Positions 27,512-36,479 are shown, numbered from the stretch's first letter. The stretch: 64,000 nt of DNA from Metabacillus kandeliae (GCF_021166585.1 NZ_JAJOZE010000001.1:1281304-1345303); one strand, 5' to 3'. A program made the numbers and translations. Notes: generated from the sequence alone by a model not told the origin.

Positions 27512-29053
27512 TTATACCGGAAATACAGGATGCTTTCTTGCTGCTGGCTCCATAAATTTCGTTTCATATTGTTCAAAGCGGAGAACAAGTTCATTTCTCA
27601 GCTCATCTGCTGCGACAATATGATCCACAATCATTTCTGATGCAAGCTTGTAAATGTCAATATGCTCTTTATATTCTTCCTGCTTTTGCTTAACATACTG
27701 CGCTTTTTCAGCTGGATCTTCGATTTCATTAATCTTATTTGAGTACACTGCATTTACAGCTGCCTCAGGTCCCATTACGGCAATCTGGGCTGTCGGCAGG
27801 GCGATGCAGCAGTCTGGTTCAAAAGCAGGGCCTGCCATAGCGTATAGACCTGCACCATAAGCTTTTCTGACAACAACAGAGATTTTCGGCACATCAGCAG
27901 AGCTCATCGCTGCAATCATTTTTGCGCCGTGGCGGATAATTCCTGCACGTTCAACCTTTGTACCGATCATAAAACCCGGAACATCAGCAAGGAACAGAAG
28001 CGGAATATGATAAGCATCGCAAAGAGAGATAAATTTTGCGGCCTTATCAGCTGAGTCGATAAAGAGAACGCCCCCTTTTACCCTGGGCTGGTTCGCAATA
28101 ATGCCGACCGTTTTTCCGTCAATTCTTCCAAACCCTGTGATGAGTTCCTGTGCAAACAGCTTTTTCATCTCAAAAAAACTGCCTTCGTCAATTAAAGCTT
28201 CAATGCATTCATACATATTAAACGGTGCATTCTGGTTTTGAGGAATGATCTCTGATAGCCTTTTTCCTGTCTTTGGTTCAATTGGTTCACTGACAGCTGT
28301 TTTTCCCGTAAAGTTCTGCGGAAAATATCCAAGGTAATCCTTTGCTTTCAGGATGGCTTCTTCTTCCGTTGCTGCCAGCACATCGCCGCAGCCGCTGACT
28401 GTACAATGCATGCGGGCACCGCCCATTTCTTCAAGCGATACTTTTTCACCGATCACCTTCTCCGCCATCCTCGGTGAACCAAGATACATGGATGCATTTC
28501 CGTCAACCATTATTACGATATCGCAGAAAGCCGGAATGTAGGCCCCGCCTGCAGCAGATGGACCGAACAGCAGGCATATTTGGGGAATCATGCCGGAAAG
28601 CCTGACCTGATTATGAAAAATGCGGCCTGCTCCCCTTCTGTTTGGAAACATGTCAATTTGGTCTGTAATTCTTGCTCCAGCTGAATCAACAAGATAAAGA
28701 AGAGGAACTCTCATTTTTTCAGCAGTTTCCTGAATGCGGATAATCTTTTCAACCGTTCTCGCACCCCAGGAACCAGCTTTAATTGTAGAATCATTTGCCA
28801 TTACGCAAACCGTGCGCCCGTTTACCTTCCCAATTGCTGTGATGACTCCGTCTGCCGGAAGATCATCAGCCTGAAAGTTGGCAAACTTTCCGTCTTCAGA
28901 ATAAATGCCATTATCAAAAAGACGGTTCAGCCTGTCCCTTGCAAACAATTTATTCTGCTGTTTCATTTTTTCGTGATATTTCGGGAAACCCCCGGCTTCT
29001 ATGCGCTCATTGGCGCTTTTCAGTTCTTGCTCAAGCTCCTGTATGTTCAGCAT
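27512..29053 (-). CDS. Acyl-CoA carboxylase, carboxyltransferase (beta) subunit
   Basis: 513 residues, two crotonase-fold carboxyltransferase halves. N-terminal half has DSAGARITDQIDMFPNRRG near residue 122, GPSAAGGAYIPAFCD near 165 and MYLGSPRMAEKVIGE; the C-terminal half has ADVPGFMIGTKVERAGII near 355 and KAYGAGLYAMAG near 398. This is the architecture of propionyl-, methylcrotonyl- or acetyl-CoA carboxylase beta subunits (YngE-like). It receives carboxybiotin from the small carrier encoded next door. The substrate cannot be fixed from sequence; leucine or branched-chain acid breakdown is one option given YngE similarity. Absent from this locus in B. subtilis. Confidence 0.9.
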   Translation of the reverse strand: MLNIQELEQELKSANERIEAGGFPKYHEKMKQQNKLFARDRLNRLFDNGIYSEDGKFANFQADDLPADGVITAIGKVNGRTVCVMANDSTIKAGSWGARTVEKIIRIQETAEKMRVPLLYLVDSAGARITDQIDMFPNRRGAGRIFHNQVRLSGMIPQICLLFGPSAAGGAYIPAFCDIVIMVDGNASMYLGSPRMAEKVIGEKVSLEEMGGARMHCTVSGCGDVLAATEEEAILKAKDYLGYFPQNFTGKTAVSEPIEPKTGKRLSEIIPQNQNAPFNMYECIEALIDEGSFFEMKKLFAQELITGFGRIDGKTVGIIANQPRVKGGVLFIDSADKAAKFISLCDAYHIPLLFLADVPGFMIGTKVERAGIIRHGAKMIAAMSSADVPKISVVVRKAYGAGLYAMAGPAFEPDCCIALPTAQIAVMGPEAAVNAVYSNKINEIEDPAEKAQYVKQKQEEYKEHIDIYKLASEMIVDHIVAADELRNELVLRFEQYETKFMEPAARKHPVFPV

Positions 29054-29067
29054 GATGATCCCTCCTC

Positions 29068-29283
29068 TTAGTCTTCCAGTGTGATAAGCAAATCGCCTTC
29101 ATTCACAAAATCTCCAGGCTGCACAGAAATTTCTTTGACCTTCCCGGTGACAGCCGCTTCAATCGGAATTTCCATTTTCATGGATTCAAGCATAACGACC
29201 TCCTGGCCATCAGCTACCTCTGCTCCATTTTGTACGAGTACATTCAATACTGTGCCTGCCATATTAGCTGTAATTTGTTTCAT
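29068..29283 (-). CDS. Biotin carboxyl carrier protein, 71 residues
   Basis: A stand-alone biotinyl/lipoyl domain. The biotinylation motif is ESMKMEIP, with the lysine at residue 36. N-terminal NMAGTVLNVLVQNGAEV and C-terminal GDFVNEGDLLITLED are the paired hammerhead halves. Much shorter than AccB of fatty acid synthesis, which fits the small carriers of acyl-CoA carboxylase operons. Lies 14 bp before the carboxyltransferase gene and 44 bp after the biotin carboxylase gene. Confidence 0.95.
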   Translation of the reverse strand: MKQITANMAGTVLNVLVQNGAEVADGQEVVMLESMKMEIPIEAAVTGKVKEISVQPGDFVNEGDLLITLED

Positions 29284-29327
29284 CTGTTATTCCTCCTGAT
29301 TTCTATATAGTGTAATGTTCTGCTGAG

Positions 29328-30668
29328 TTATACGGTTAAGGAAAATTCGTTTAAATAGCCTGTATGGTATTTTCCTTTTAAGAAGGCACCGTCTTTCAGA
29401 ATGCCTGCAAACAGAGGCAGATTTGTTTTAATGCCCTCTATCTCCATGCCGGCAATAAATTCTTCCGCTTTTTTGCAGGCAAGTTCTCTTGTTTCTGCAT
29501 GAACAATCATTTTGGCAACAAGCGGATCATAATACGGGCTGACCGTATTGCCTGCTTCATAAGCCAGATCGATCGTGACCCCATCCATATTTTTATATGT
29601 AAATGTTTTTAATGGTCCAGGGGACGGCAAAAATTTCACCGGATCTTCTGCATACAGCCTAAATTCTATGGCGTGTCCCGATTGAAGGATTTCATCCTGT
29701 GAAAGCGGAAGTTTTTCTCCGCTTGCGGCAAGAATCTGCCATTTGACCAAATCAAGCCCCGTAATCCATTCTGTTACACGGTGCTCAACCTGAAGCCTTG
29801 TATTCATTTCGAGAAAATAAAAGTTTTCCTGTGCATCAACAATAAATTCAATCGTTCCCGCATTTTCATATTGAACAAATTCAGCTGCCTTTACTGCTTC
29901 TGCACACATCAGCTGACGAGTTTTATCCGAGATAAACGGTGATGGCGATTCTTCAATCACTTTTTGATTGCGGCGCTGAACAGAGCAGTCCCTTTCAAAA
30001 AGGTGGACAGCATGGCCATGAGAATCCCCGAAAATCTGTATTTCTACATGTCTCGCATTGGCTACATATTTTTCGATAAACACTTCATCATTCCCAAAAT
30101 ATGTTTTAGCCCTCGTTCTGGCAGATTGATAGGCTTTTTTCAGTTCTTCTTCGCTGCTGCAAAGGTTCATTCCAATACCTCCGCCGCCCCCGCTTGCCTT
30201 CAGCATGACGGGATATCCGATGCTTTCCGCCATTGCAGAGGCTTCCTCCAGCGTATCAATGCCATTCTCGCTTCCGGGTATGACAGGCACCCCTGCTTCT
30301 TTCATTGTTTGCCTTGCTTTCACTTTGTCCCCCATAAGGCCAAGCACCTCAGCAGAAGGTCCAATAAACACAATCCCTTTTTCTCTTGCTGCACGGCAAA
30401 ATGCTGCATTCTCCGATAAAAAGCCGTAGCCCGGATGTATGGCATCTGCCCCTTCCCTTACAGCGAGGTCAAGTATCTGCTCGCTCTGAAGATAGGATTT
30501 TAATACAGGCGGCTCTCCGATTCGGAAGGCATATGAGGCTTCTCTTACATATGGAAGCTCTTTGTCAGCATCCGAATAAACGGCGATTGTTTCAATCCCC
30601 ATTTCTTTGCATGTTTTGATGATTCGAAGTGCGATTTCTCCCCTGTTGGCAATCAGAATTTTCTTCAA
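29328..30668 (-). CDS. Biotin carboxylase subunit of acyl-CoA carboxylase
   Basis: ATP-grasp enzyme that carboxylates biotin on the small carrier, 446 residues. Opening KKILIANRGEIALRIIKTC; GYGFLSENAAF near 80; glycine loop KASGGGGGIGMNL near 157; EKYVANARHVEIQIFGD near 196; ERDCSVQRRNQKVIEESPS near 225; MNTRLQVEHRVTEW near 285. Start TTG 30668 is six bases after AAGGGGGG; an ATG ten codons upstream is less well placed. First gene of the operon carboxylase - carrier - carboxyltransferase. Upstream are a promoter candidate and a cre-like site. Confidence 0.93.
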   Translation of the reverse strand: MKKILIANRGEIALRIIKTCKEMGIETIAVYSDADKELPYVREASYAFRIGEPPVLKSYLQSEQILDLAVREGADAIHPGYGFLSENAAFCRAAREKGIVFIGPSAEVLGLMGDKVKARQTMKEAGVPVIPGSENGIDTLEEASAMAESIGYPVMLKASGGGGGIGMNLCSSEEELKKAYQSARTRAKTYFGNDEVFIEKYVANARHVEIQIFGDSHGHAVHLFERDCSVQRRNQKVIEESPSPFISDKTRQLMCAEAVKAAEFVQYENAGTIEFIVDAQENFYFLEMNTRLQVEHRVTEWITGLDLVKWQILAASGEKLPLSQDEILQSGHAIEFRLYAEDPVKFLPSPGPLKTFTYKNMDGVTIDLAYEAGNTVSPYYDPLVAKMIVHAETRELACKKAEEFIAGMEIEGIKTNLPLFAGILKDGAFLKGKYHTGYLNEFSLTV

Positions 30669-30743
30669 GCCTATCCCCCCTTGTCTGTCTGCTGTCATTG
30701 ACCATTGCCGCTTGCTTCAATGCATCCTATTTTATTTTCTACA

Positions 30744-30764
30744 ATAATTCCGATATTCCTTCAA
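30744..30764 (-). promoter_or_regulatory. Candidate promoter of the acyl-CoA carboxylase operon
   Basis: Minus strand TTGAAG (30764-30759), 17-bp spacer, TAGAAA (just below 30742). Both boxes match four of six. The cre-like site lies directly upstream. Confidence 0.4.
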
Positions 30765-30770
30765 ATTTCG

Positions 30771-30784
30771 TGTAAGCGTTTGCT
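30771..30784. promoter_or_regulatory. cre-like CcpA site
   Basis: TGTAAGCGTTTGCT fits the catabolite-responsive element TGWAANCGNTNWCA at all but the last two constrained positions. It lies between the divergent promoters of the carboxylase operon and ylbP, which is where CcpA control of a degradative operon would be expected. Confidence 0.45.
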
Positions 30785-30787
30785 ATT

Positions 30788-30817
30788 TTGTTTCCCTGCT
30801 TATATTCATGGTATAAT
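30788..30817 (+). promoter_or_regulatory. sigma-A promoter of ylbP
   Basis: TTGTTT (30788-30793), 18-bp spacer, perfect TATAAT (30812-30817) preceded by TGG, giving an extended -10. Confidence 0.65.
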
Positions 30818-30898
30818 CAAGGAGTATTCACTATATTTCGATTATTTAAGTTCTTTTCACAGAAAAAATTTGTCATGGTTTCTTTAGGGGGAGAGAGA

Positions 30899-31360
30899 AT
30901 GCACAAAGTCGAACGTTTGGTTATTAACTACAAAACACTTGAAGAATTTAAAAAATTTAAAGAGTACGGCCTTCAGGAACTGTCGATGCTTGAAGATCTG
31001 CAGGAAAATATCGTAGAGAATGACAGTGATTCTCCTTTTTACGGAATTTACTTTGGGGATAAGCTTGTTGCGCGGATGAGTCTTTATAAAGTGGAAAAGC
31101 ATCTCGATCAGTATTTCGAGCCTCAAAGGGACTACCTTGAACTTTGGAAGCTTGAGGTTCTGCCTGATTACCAAAGAGCAGGCTACGGTCAATCGCTCGT
31201 TGAGTTTGCCAAGTCCTTCGGGCTCCCCATTAAAACAAATCCAAGAGTCAAATCAGCTGAATTTTGGTCTAGAATGAATTTTGAGCCTGTAAAATATGAC
31301 ATGGAACGGGACAAAGGGGAAAATCCTCTGATTTGGTACCCTTCAGAAAAAGCTGAATAG
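30899..31360 (+). CDS. ylbP: GNAT-family N-acetyltransferase YlbP
   Basis: 153 residues. The GNAT fold is recognised from ELWKLEVLPDYQRAGYGQSLVEFAKSFGLP, the acetyl-CoA loop (QRAGYG, about residues 91-96), near the middle. The N-terminal VINYKTLEEFKKFKEYGLQELSMLEDLQ is strongly conserved in Bacillus YlbP. Substrate unknown. ATG 30899 follows AGGGGGAGAG; the longer frame from 30788 crosses the promoter. Convergent with rsfA. Confidence 0.93.
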   Translation: MHKVERLVINYKTLEEFKKFKEYGLQELSMLEDLQENIVENDSDSPFYGIYFGDKLVARMSLYKVEKHLDQYFEPQRDYLELWKLEVLPDYQRAGYGQSLVEFAKSFGLPIKTNPRVKSAEFWSRMNFEPVKYDMERDKGENPLIWYPSEKAE

Positions 31361-31392
31361 ATTTGCTGCTTAGAATACTGTCTGATCAGATA

Positions 31393-31450
31393 AAAAGGGG
31401 GTCTGGCGCGAAAAGGCTATCGTACCTTTTTGCACCAGGCCCCTTATTTT
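31393..31450. terminator. Bidirectional terminator between ylbP and rsfA
   Basis: A roughly 20-bp interrupted stem: AAGGGGG..CTGGCGCGAAAAGG pairs with CCTTTTTGCACCAGGCCCCTT through a 9-base loop, flanked by A and T runs. It resembles the repeated terminator-like hairpins found in many Bacillaceae genomes. Confidence 0.75.
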
Positions 31451-32058
31451 TCAATTCTTTCTAAATTTCCGTTTCTGTCCATTTGAAATTTCACTTTCCT
31501 GTTTCGTTCATCATCCTGAAAAACGACCATTTTTCTCGCTCTTTCCATAATTTCTATTAAGGCAGAGTAATCTTCTTCAACAGTTTGAAGACTCGCCTGA
31601 AGGGTGCTCTTCTCCTCTTCAAGCCTTGCCACATTTCTTTCAAGGAAAGCAACCTTTTTCTTTAAATCTTCTTTTGTTTGTTTCTCATTCTCCGCCCTGT
31701 AATCTTCTTCCAATTTCTGCAGCAGTTCAATGACCTTTTTAAGAGATATTTCTTCTTTTTGGTGAATGGTTTCTTCGATTTTTGCTGCTTGAGGTGCCGT
31801 CTCGGCTGTTTCCCTTTCAGCTGTTCCTTTGCGCTTTTCCTTGCGATGCTTTTTAGCAAGCTCAATTCCTGTTTTGTACTGCTTTCTTACAAACGAGTTC
31901 CATCTGAATCCGCAGGCAGCCGCTGTTCTTGTCAGCCTTCTCCCAACCTCTTCAAATGCCTGCAGCTGGGTTCCCCCATCGCGTATATGCCGCAGTACTA
32001 CTTCAGCAAGCAGCAAATCTTCATCCTGGTTCCACGCATCCTGCCTTGCAGCCGTCAT
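31444..32058 (-). CDS. rsfA: Prespore-specific transcription factor RsfA
   Basis: 204 residues. N-terminal Myb/SANT-like DNA-binding region [34 protein letters not shown] and [16 protein letters not shown] (residues 5-65), a charged linker, then a leucine-zipper-like coiled coil (about 105-180). In B. subtilis RsfA is made under sigma-F and adjusts forespore genes. ATG 32058 has GGAGGGATGATA upstream. I do not see a convincing sigma-F promoter upstream. Confidence 0.95.
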   Translation of the reverse strand: MTAARQDAWNQDEDLLLAEVVLRHIRDGGTQLQAFEEVGRRLTRTAAACGFRWNSFVRKQYKTGIELAKKHRKEKRKGTAERETAETAPQAAKIEETIHQKEEISLKKVIELLQKLEEDYRAENEKQTKEDLKKKVAFLERNVARLEEEKSTLQASLQTVEEDYSALIEIMERARKMVVFQDDERNRKVKFQMDRNGNLERIEK

Positions 32059-32277
32059 TATCATCCCTCCATCAGCTGTTCTTCCTTTAAACGCTGTCCC
32101 TTATGAATGAACCAAAAGGCCGGTAATTTTTCGGTAAAAGAATGGCCCGGGCTTTGCTTCTCACCCCATGCAATCCTTTTTCCTCAATATATGCCGCTGA
32201 TAGAAAAGATAGACTATGCTGCTTTCTACTATTTATTCAAGATATTTGTCCTTAAAAACCACAAATGCCGCTGAAGC

Positions 32278-33048
32278 TTATCCTTTCCTATTGGCCAAAA
32301 AGGAATCTGCAGCTAAAAGGTGAGCATCCTTTTCCCACAGCTCAGCGCAGCGCATACTTTCCTTGTTCATTTTCCCTTGTAAGCCTGCTGCTTTCAGCTG
32401 TTCAGTCTTCATTGCTTTATAAGCTTTCAGCACATCTGGATTAGGCTTCAGCAGTTCACTGATATATCTTAAGCCTTCTTCTTCGAATTCAGCGTCATCC
32501 AGCACATCTGTAACAAAACCTGTCCGGTATGCCTCTTCGGCTGCGAAAATCCGTGATGAAGCAAGCATCACCATAGCCTGATCATGACGGATCCGGTCAA
32601 AAAGCAGGCTGCCTCCTCCCCATCCAGTTGTAATGGCAAGCGTTCCCTGTATAAATCCAATTTTGCTTCCCTTTCTGGCAATGCGGATATCTGCAGCTGC
32701 AGCAAGCTCTGCTCCTCCTCCAACAGCTGTTCCGTTGATCAGGGCAAATACAGGGAAAGGGAAAACAGCGAGCTCATAAAGGATGTTCCCCATCCTGCTC
32801 AGCATCCTATAAGCATCCTCTTTCGTTCTTAAAGAATGAAAAGCAGAAAGATCACCGCCTGAGCAAAAGGTTTTTGGACCGTTTCCCCGTATTACGATAG
32901 CTTTTAAATCCTTTTTCAGAGCCAGCTCGTTCAGTATGTATTCCATTTTTTCCATCACATCAAAATCTATGGCATTGTGTTTTTCAGGACGGCAAATCTC
33001 AATTTCTGCTATTCCTTCAAACCGTTCTAGGAGCCTCACTTTTTCCAT
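32278..33048 (-). CDS. Enoyl-CoA hydratase/isomerase family protein
   Basis: 256-residue crotonase-fold protein. Oxyanion-hole segments GNGPKTFCSGGDLSAF near residue 55 and GTAVGGGAELAAAADIRIA near 105; FIQGTLAITTGWGGGSLL near 133 carries the second catalytic region. In hydratases two glutamates act; here E113 (GGAEL) is present but the second position reads TTGWGG, so the reaction may be isomerisation, decarboxylation or hydrolysis rather than hydration. ATG 33048 with AAAGGAGAAGG. It is not part of the B. subtilis gene order at this place and may serve the nearby acyl-CoA carboxylase pathway. Confidence 0.85.
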   Translation of the reverse strand: MEKVRLLERFEGIAEIEICRPEKHNAIDFDVMEKMEYILNELALKKDLKAIVIRGNGPKTFCSGGDLSAFHSLRTKEDAYRMLSRMGNILYELAVFPFPVFALINGTAVGGGAELAAAADIRIARKGSKIGFIQGTLAITTGWGGGSLLFDRIRHDQAMVMLASSRIFAAEEAYRTGFVTDVLDDAEFEEEGLRYISELLKPNPDVLKAYKAMKTEQLKAAGLQGKMNKESMRCAELWEKDAHLLAADSFLANRKG

Positions 33049-33150
33049 GCTTTAAACCTTCTCCTTTATTGTCCTTTTTTCAGGGCTTTTACTTACTGGC
33101 ATCTTACCATTTCTGGCTTACTAAAGGAGTCTTCACCTATAAAAAAGCAT

Positions 33151-33187
33151 AAAAAAATCGCAAAGGCTAAATTAGCCTTTGCGATTT
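33151..33187 (-). terminator. Terminator of ylbN-rpmF
   Basis: Perfect 15-bp stem (33155-33169 with 33173-33187) with a 3-base loop and seven T on the minus strand, just after rpmF. Confidence 0.9.
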
Positions 33188-33196
33188 CTCCAAACA

Positions 33197-33370
33197 TTAT
33201 TTTTCAACTACTTCTTTTCCTTTGTATTGTCCGCATGCTTTGCAAATGCGATGAGATAATTTCATTTCACCGCAGTTTGGGCATTCTACCATACCAGGCA
33301 CTTGCAATTTGAAGTGTGTACGACGCAGTCTTTTTCTAGTTTTGGAAGTTCTTCTAAAAGGTACAGCCAT
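33197..33370 (-). CDS. rpmF: 50S ribosomal protein L32
   Basis: 57 residues. Opening [20 protein letters not shown] is diagnostic. Zinc-ribbon cysteines are present as CPNC and CKAC (residues 30-33 and 43-46), so this is the zinc-binding form. Start ATG 33370 after AAGGAGGTGGG; an in-frame codon three positions upstream is not used. Follows ylbN, as in most bacteria (DUF177-rpmF). Confidence 0.98.
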   Translation of the reverse strand: MAVPFRRTSKTRKRLRRTHFKLQVPGMVECPNCGEMKLSHRICKACGQYKGKEVVEK

Positions 33371-33462
33371 TCTTCCCACCTCCTTAACAATCTTAAAGCA
33401 TTACAATTTAAATAATGAAGCCGGTTAAATCCGATCTTCTTCATTCTGTTGGCATGCTGTTA

Positions 33463-33987
33463 TCAGCTTTCTTTATTGTTATCGAAAAATTTGGCCAAAT
33501 CAGCCAGCCTTGGATCAACCTTAGCCTTTTTCTCCTCTTCCGAGATAACTTGCCAGTCTTTCCCTTCCTGAGGTGCTGCGCCTTCTTCGTTAACATCGTC
33601 ACAAAAAACCTGCATAGGAATTTCCAAAAGGATCAGTTCCTTGATCATCGGTATCAGATCAACACTGTCTCCATCAAGCTGGTGGATTTCAGGTTCTTCT
33701 TCATCCGCAAATTCCATAGCTTTCAGCAAATAAATTTCTGTTGTGTCAATTTTAAATGGATATCTTACATCAACCAGTGTCCGGGAGCACGGCAGAATCA
33801 TCGTTCCTTCAATTAAAAGGTGAAAGGCAGCCTTTGAAGAACTGATATCAGCATGTCCTTTAACATGGACAGGCTCTATCTTCCGCAATTCATTATGCAC
33901 GTCTTTCAGCTCATCCAAACGGATTGTTTCATCAAGTTCCAGCCCTTTGCTCTGGTATTGATGCAATTCATTTATTGACCATTTCAT
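33463..33987 (-). CDS. ylbN: YceD/DUF177 family protein YlbN
   Basis: 174 residues. Family pattern: MKWSINELHQYQSKGLELDET at the start, CSRTLVDVRYPFKIDTTEIY near residue 76, and LILLEIPMQVFCDDVNEEG near 120. The family is encoded before rpmF across bacteria and has been linked to 23S rRNA accumulation and ribosome assembly. Transcribed with rpmF from the consensus promoter at 34017-34045. ATG 33987 has TGAGGTGATCAC upstream. Confidence 0.95.
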   Translation of the reverse strand: MKWSINELHQYQSKGLELDETIRLDELKDVHNELRKIEPVHVKGHADISSSKAAFHLLIEGTMILPCSRTLVDVRYPFKIDTTEIYLLKAMEFADEEEPEIHQLDGDSVDLIPMIKELILLEIPMQVFCDDVNEEGAAPQEGKDWQVISEEEKKAKVDPRLADLAKFFDNNKES

Positions 33988-34016
33988 TATGTGATCACCT
34001 CAAGGCAACAAAGGTA

Positions 34017-34045
34017 ATTATAGCTTTCGCCATATTATTTGTCAA
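34017..34045 (-). promoter_or_regulatory. Consensus sigma-A promoter of ylbN-rpmF
   Basis: Minus strand TTGACA (34045-34040), 17-bp spacer, TATAAT (34022-34017): a perfect consensus match, in keeping with strong ribosomal protein expression. Confidence 0.92.
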
Positions 34046-34129
34046 TATTTTTTCTTTACACCCTAAACAGCTGCTTTGTCCATTATATTCATTTCTGGAT
34101 ACTTTGTAAAATAGAGGGCTTATAAGGCT

Positions 34130-34156
34130 TTGGGACAGTAAAAAAACGTATATAAT
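34130..34156 (+). promoter_or_regulatory. Candidate promoter of tmcAL
   Basis: TTGGGA (34130-34135), 15-bp spacer, TATAAT (34151-34156). The -10 is perfect; the spacer is short. Confidence 0.5.
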
Positions 34157-34196
34157 ATTAGTATCTTTACCGTGTGCAAGAAAGGAGTTTTTTTAT

Positions 34197-35423
34197 TTGA
34201 AAGTATTAGGACTTGTGGTTGAATACAATCCTTTTCATAACGGTCATTTATATCATCTCCAAAAATCGAAAGAATCTGTACAGGCCGATTTGACAGCAGC
34301 CGTAATGAGCGGGCCTTTTCTGCAAAGGGGTGAGCCTGCTCTTGTGTCAAAGTGGGAACGGACTAAAATGGCTTTAATGGGCGGCGTCGATCTCGTTGCC
34401 GAGCTGCCTTATGCTTTTGCTGTGCAAAAAGCGGAAACTTTCGCATCAGGAGCGGTTTCGATCCTTGATGCACTGGGCTGCACAGATCTTTGCTTCGGAA
34501 GCGAAGAAGGAGACATAAAGCCTTTTTTGTATACAGAGCAGCTAATCAATCAAAAACGGGAGCGATATGAAGCAAAAATTCATTCCAGCATGCAGACTGG
34601 CAGCAGCTATCCTCAGGCTCTCTCGCTCGCATTTAAGTCAATTTCTGAAAACGGGGCTCCTGCGGCTGATTTATCACAGCCTAACAATATTCTCGGCTAT
34701 CATTATATTAAAGCCATTCATGACCAGCATGCGGCCATCACCCCTGCTACCATAAAAAGAATTTCTGCAGGCTACCATGAAGAAAATCTGCCGGAGGGCT
34801 CCATTGCAAGCGCTACAGGGATTAGAAAATTCCTGTTCCAGTCAGGAAACGGGGACACCATTAAACCTTATGTGCCTCAAAGTACTTTTGCCCTTCTCGA
34901 TTCTGCCGCAGATCCCCTTAAGAACTGGGAGAATTTTTTTCACCTTTTGAAGTACACTTTGCTGACAATGGAAAAAGAGGAGCTTGGCGCTATTTATGAA
35001 ATAGAAGAGGGGATTGAAAATCGAATTCTTTCTATTATTCAGGATGCAGGCAGCTTTCACGAATTTATGGAAAAGCTGAAAACAAAACGCTATACATGGA
35101 CAAGGCTGCAGCGCATGTGCGTGCACATCCTGACAAGAAGCACAAAAAAATCAATGCTTGCTTTTGAAGGCAAATCCCGGTACGTCAGAATTCTCGGCAT
35201 GTCCCAAAAAGGACAGCAATACTTAAACCAGTATAAAAAGAAAATGAAGCTCCCATTAATCAGCAAGGTTTCCTCATTCGATGACCCCATGCTTTCACTC
35301 GATTTGAAAGCAGCGCGAGTTTACAATATGATTTACCCGGAACCTGTCCGCACAATGAAGCTGAGAGAGGAATATGCAACTCCCCCACTCCGTTATCATG
35401 AGGGCACAAAAGTAATGCTTTAA
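34197..35423 (+). CDS. tmcAL: tRNA(Met) cytidine acetate ligase TmcAL (YlbM)
   Basis: 408 residues. ATP-dependent enzyme that acetylates the wobble cytidine (ac4C34) of elongator tRNA-Met using acetate. The nucleotidyltransferase-like motif VVEYNPFHNGHLYHL (HxGH) at residues 7-21 and SGPFLQRGEPALVSKWERTKMAL near 38 are diagnostic, with GVDLVAELPYAFAVQKAE following. TTG start at 34197 with AAAGGAG. Plus-strand gene divergent from ylbN and convergent with ylbL. Confidence 0.95.
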   Translation: MKVLGLVVEYNPFHNGHLYHLQKSKESVQADLTAAVMSGPFLQRGEPALVSKWERTKMALMGGVDLVAELPYAFAVQKAETFASGAVSILDALGCTDLCFGSEEGDIKPFLYTEQLINQKRERYEAKIHSSMQTGSSYPQALSLAFKSISENGAPAADLSQPNNILGYHYIKAIHDQHAAITPATIKRISAGYHEENLPEGSIASATGIRKFLFQSGNGDTIKPYVPQSTFALLDSAADPLKNWENFFHLLKYTLLTMEKEELGAIYEIEEGIENRILSIIQDAGSFHEFMEKLKTKRYTWTRLQRMCVHILTRSTKKSMLAFEGKSRYVRILGMSQKGQQYLNQYKKKMKLPLISKVSSFDDPMLSLDLKAARVYNMIYPEPVRTMKLREEYATPPLRYHEGTKVML

Positions 35424-35431
35424 AGAAAATT

Positions 35432-35458
35432 AATCCCCCTGTCTAAAACAGGGGGATT
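35432..35458. terminator. Bidirectional terminator between tmcAL and ylbL
   Basis: Perfect 10-bp stem AATCCCCCTG / CAGGGGGATT with a 7-base loop, ending at the ylbL stop codon. Confidence 0.85.
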
Positions 35459-35459
35459 T

Positions 35460-36479
35460 CTATATTGCCTGCTTGTCCTTCTTTTCAGGAAGACTTTCCA
35501 AATAGCGGACAGCATCTTTAAATGTCCTGACAGGAACCAGCTTTATGGTTGAATGAATAGACTGAACCGTTTTTTTGGCATCTTCATAATTGTTATTTTC
35601 TGCTGGCGCAAAGAAAATGGCTGTTCCTTCGCGATCGGCAGCGATAACTTTTTGGGCAATGCCCCCGATCGGTCCCACCCTTCCATCACTCGAGATCGTG
35701 CCGGTTCCGGCAATTTTATAGCCTTTTGTTAAGTCCTCTTTCTTCAGCTGATCATAAATCTCCAGACTCATCATCAGACCCGCTGAAGGACCGCCAATCC
35801 CGCCAGTTTCAAACGCAACAGCAGGACGGGCTGCAACAGTCCTGCTTTCAGCTGCTCTAATGCCTAATTCCGCAATTCCACTCTTTGCCGGAACAGGGAC
35901 TGTCAGCGTCTTTCTTTCTCCATTTCGTTCAAGAGAGAATTTGATACTCTGTCCCGGTTTTTTGGAAGAAAGAAAATGCTTCCATTCCTCAACGCTTTTA
36001 AAACTGATGCCATCCGCCTGATAAATCAGATCGCCTTTTTGGAAAGCTCCCTTACCGTCTGCTTTTTTCTCGACAGAGGATACACGCAAGCCCCTGAAAA
36101 ACACTTCAGCAGGCTTGCCGGCTTCTTTAAAAGCTGTCAGAATCGCCGAATCCTGAGACTCCTTCATCATGATCAGCTGCCGTTTAGCAAAATCACGGTC
36201 AGACTCTCCCCTGGACTTTACCTCGCCCTCCGAAAAAATTTGCTCATTCGGCTGAAAATGCGCTGCCGCAAAGGTCAGAAGACTTGCTTTTCCAAAGCTG
36301 ACCGTTGTCAGGGCAAAGCTACCTTTTGATTCTGTCCCGGAGTCAACTCTTATAAGAGAATGAAGTGCATCAGCATGTCCAGGCTTTGCGATATAGTATG
36401 GCAGTTTGGCATAAGACAGGATCATTGCCAGCAATATGCCGGCAACAAATGCCTGAATGGTTTTTTTACGTTTATTCAA
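35460..36479 (-). CDS. ylbL: PDZ-domain Lon-type serine protease YlbL
   Basis: 339 residues. N-terminal membrane anchor (about 8-28), a PDZ domain (about 120-195, GLRVSSVEKKADGKGAFQKGDLIYQADG), and a C-terminal Lon-like S16 domain with catalytic serine in GIGGPSAGLMMSLEIY and lysine in GRVGPIGGIAQKVIAA. In B. subtilis YlbL, with CtpA, degrades the division inhibitor YneA during recovery from DNA damage. TTG start at 36479 overlaps the ylbK stop by 8 bp, so the two are coupled. Confidence 0.95.
   Translation of the reverse strand: MNKRKKTIQAFVAGILLAMILSYAKLPYYIAKPGHADALHSLIRVDSGTESKGSFALTTVSFGKASLLTFAAAHFQPNEQIFSEGEVKSRGESDRDFAKRQLIMMKESQDSAILTAFKEAGKPAEVFFRGLRVSSVEKKADGKGAFQKGDLIYQADGISFKSVEEWKHFLSSKKPGQSIKFSLERNGERKTLTVPVPAKSGIAELGIRAAESRTVAARPAVAFETGGIGGPSAGLMMSLEIYDQLKKEDLTKGYKIAGTGTISSDGRVGPIGGIAQKVIAADREGTAIFFAPAENNNYEDAKKTVQSIHSTIKLVPVRTFKDAVRYLESLPEKKDKQAI

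Noticed and set aside
27355-27594. 79-codon minus-strand frame after the carboxyltransferase
   Set aside because: Runs through the end of the carboxyltransferase gene, the interspersed repeat and part of the terminator; no ribosome site.
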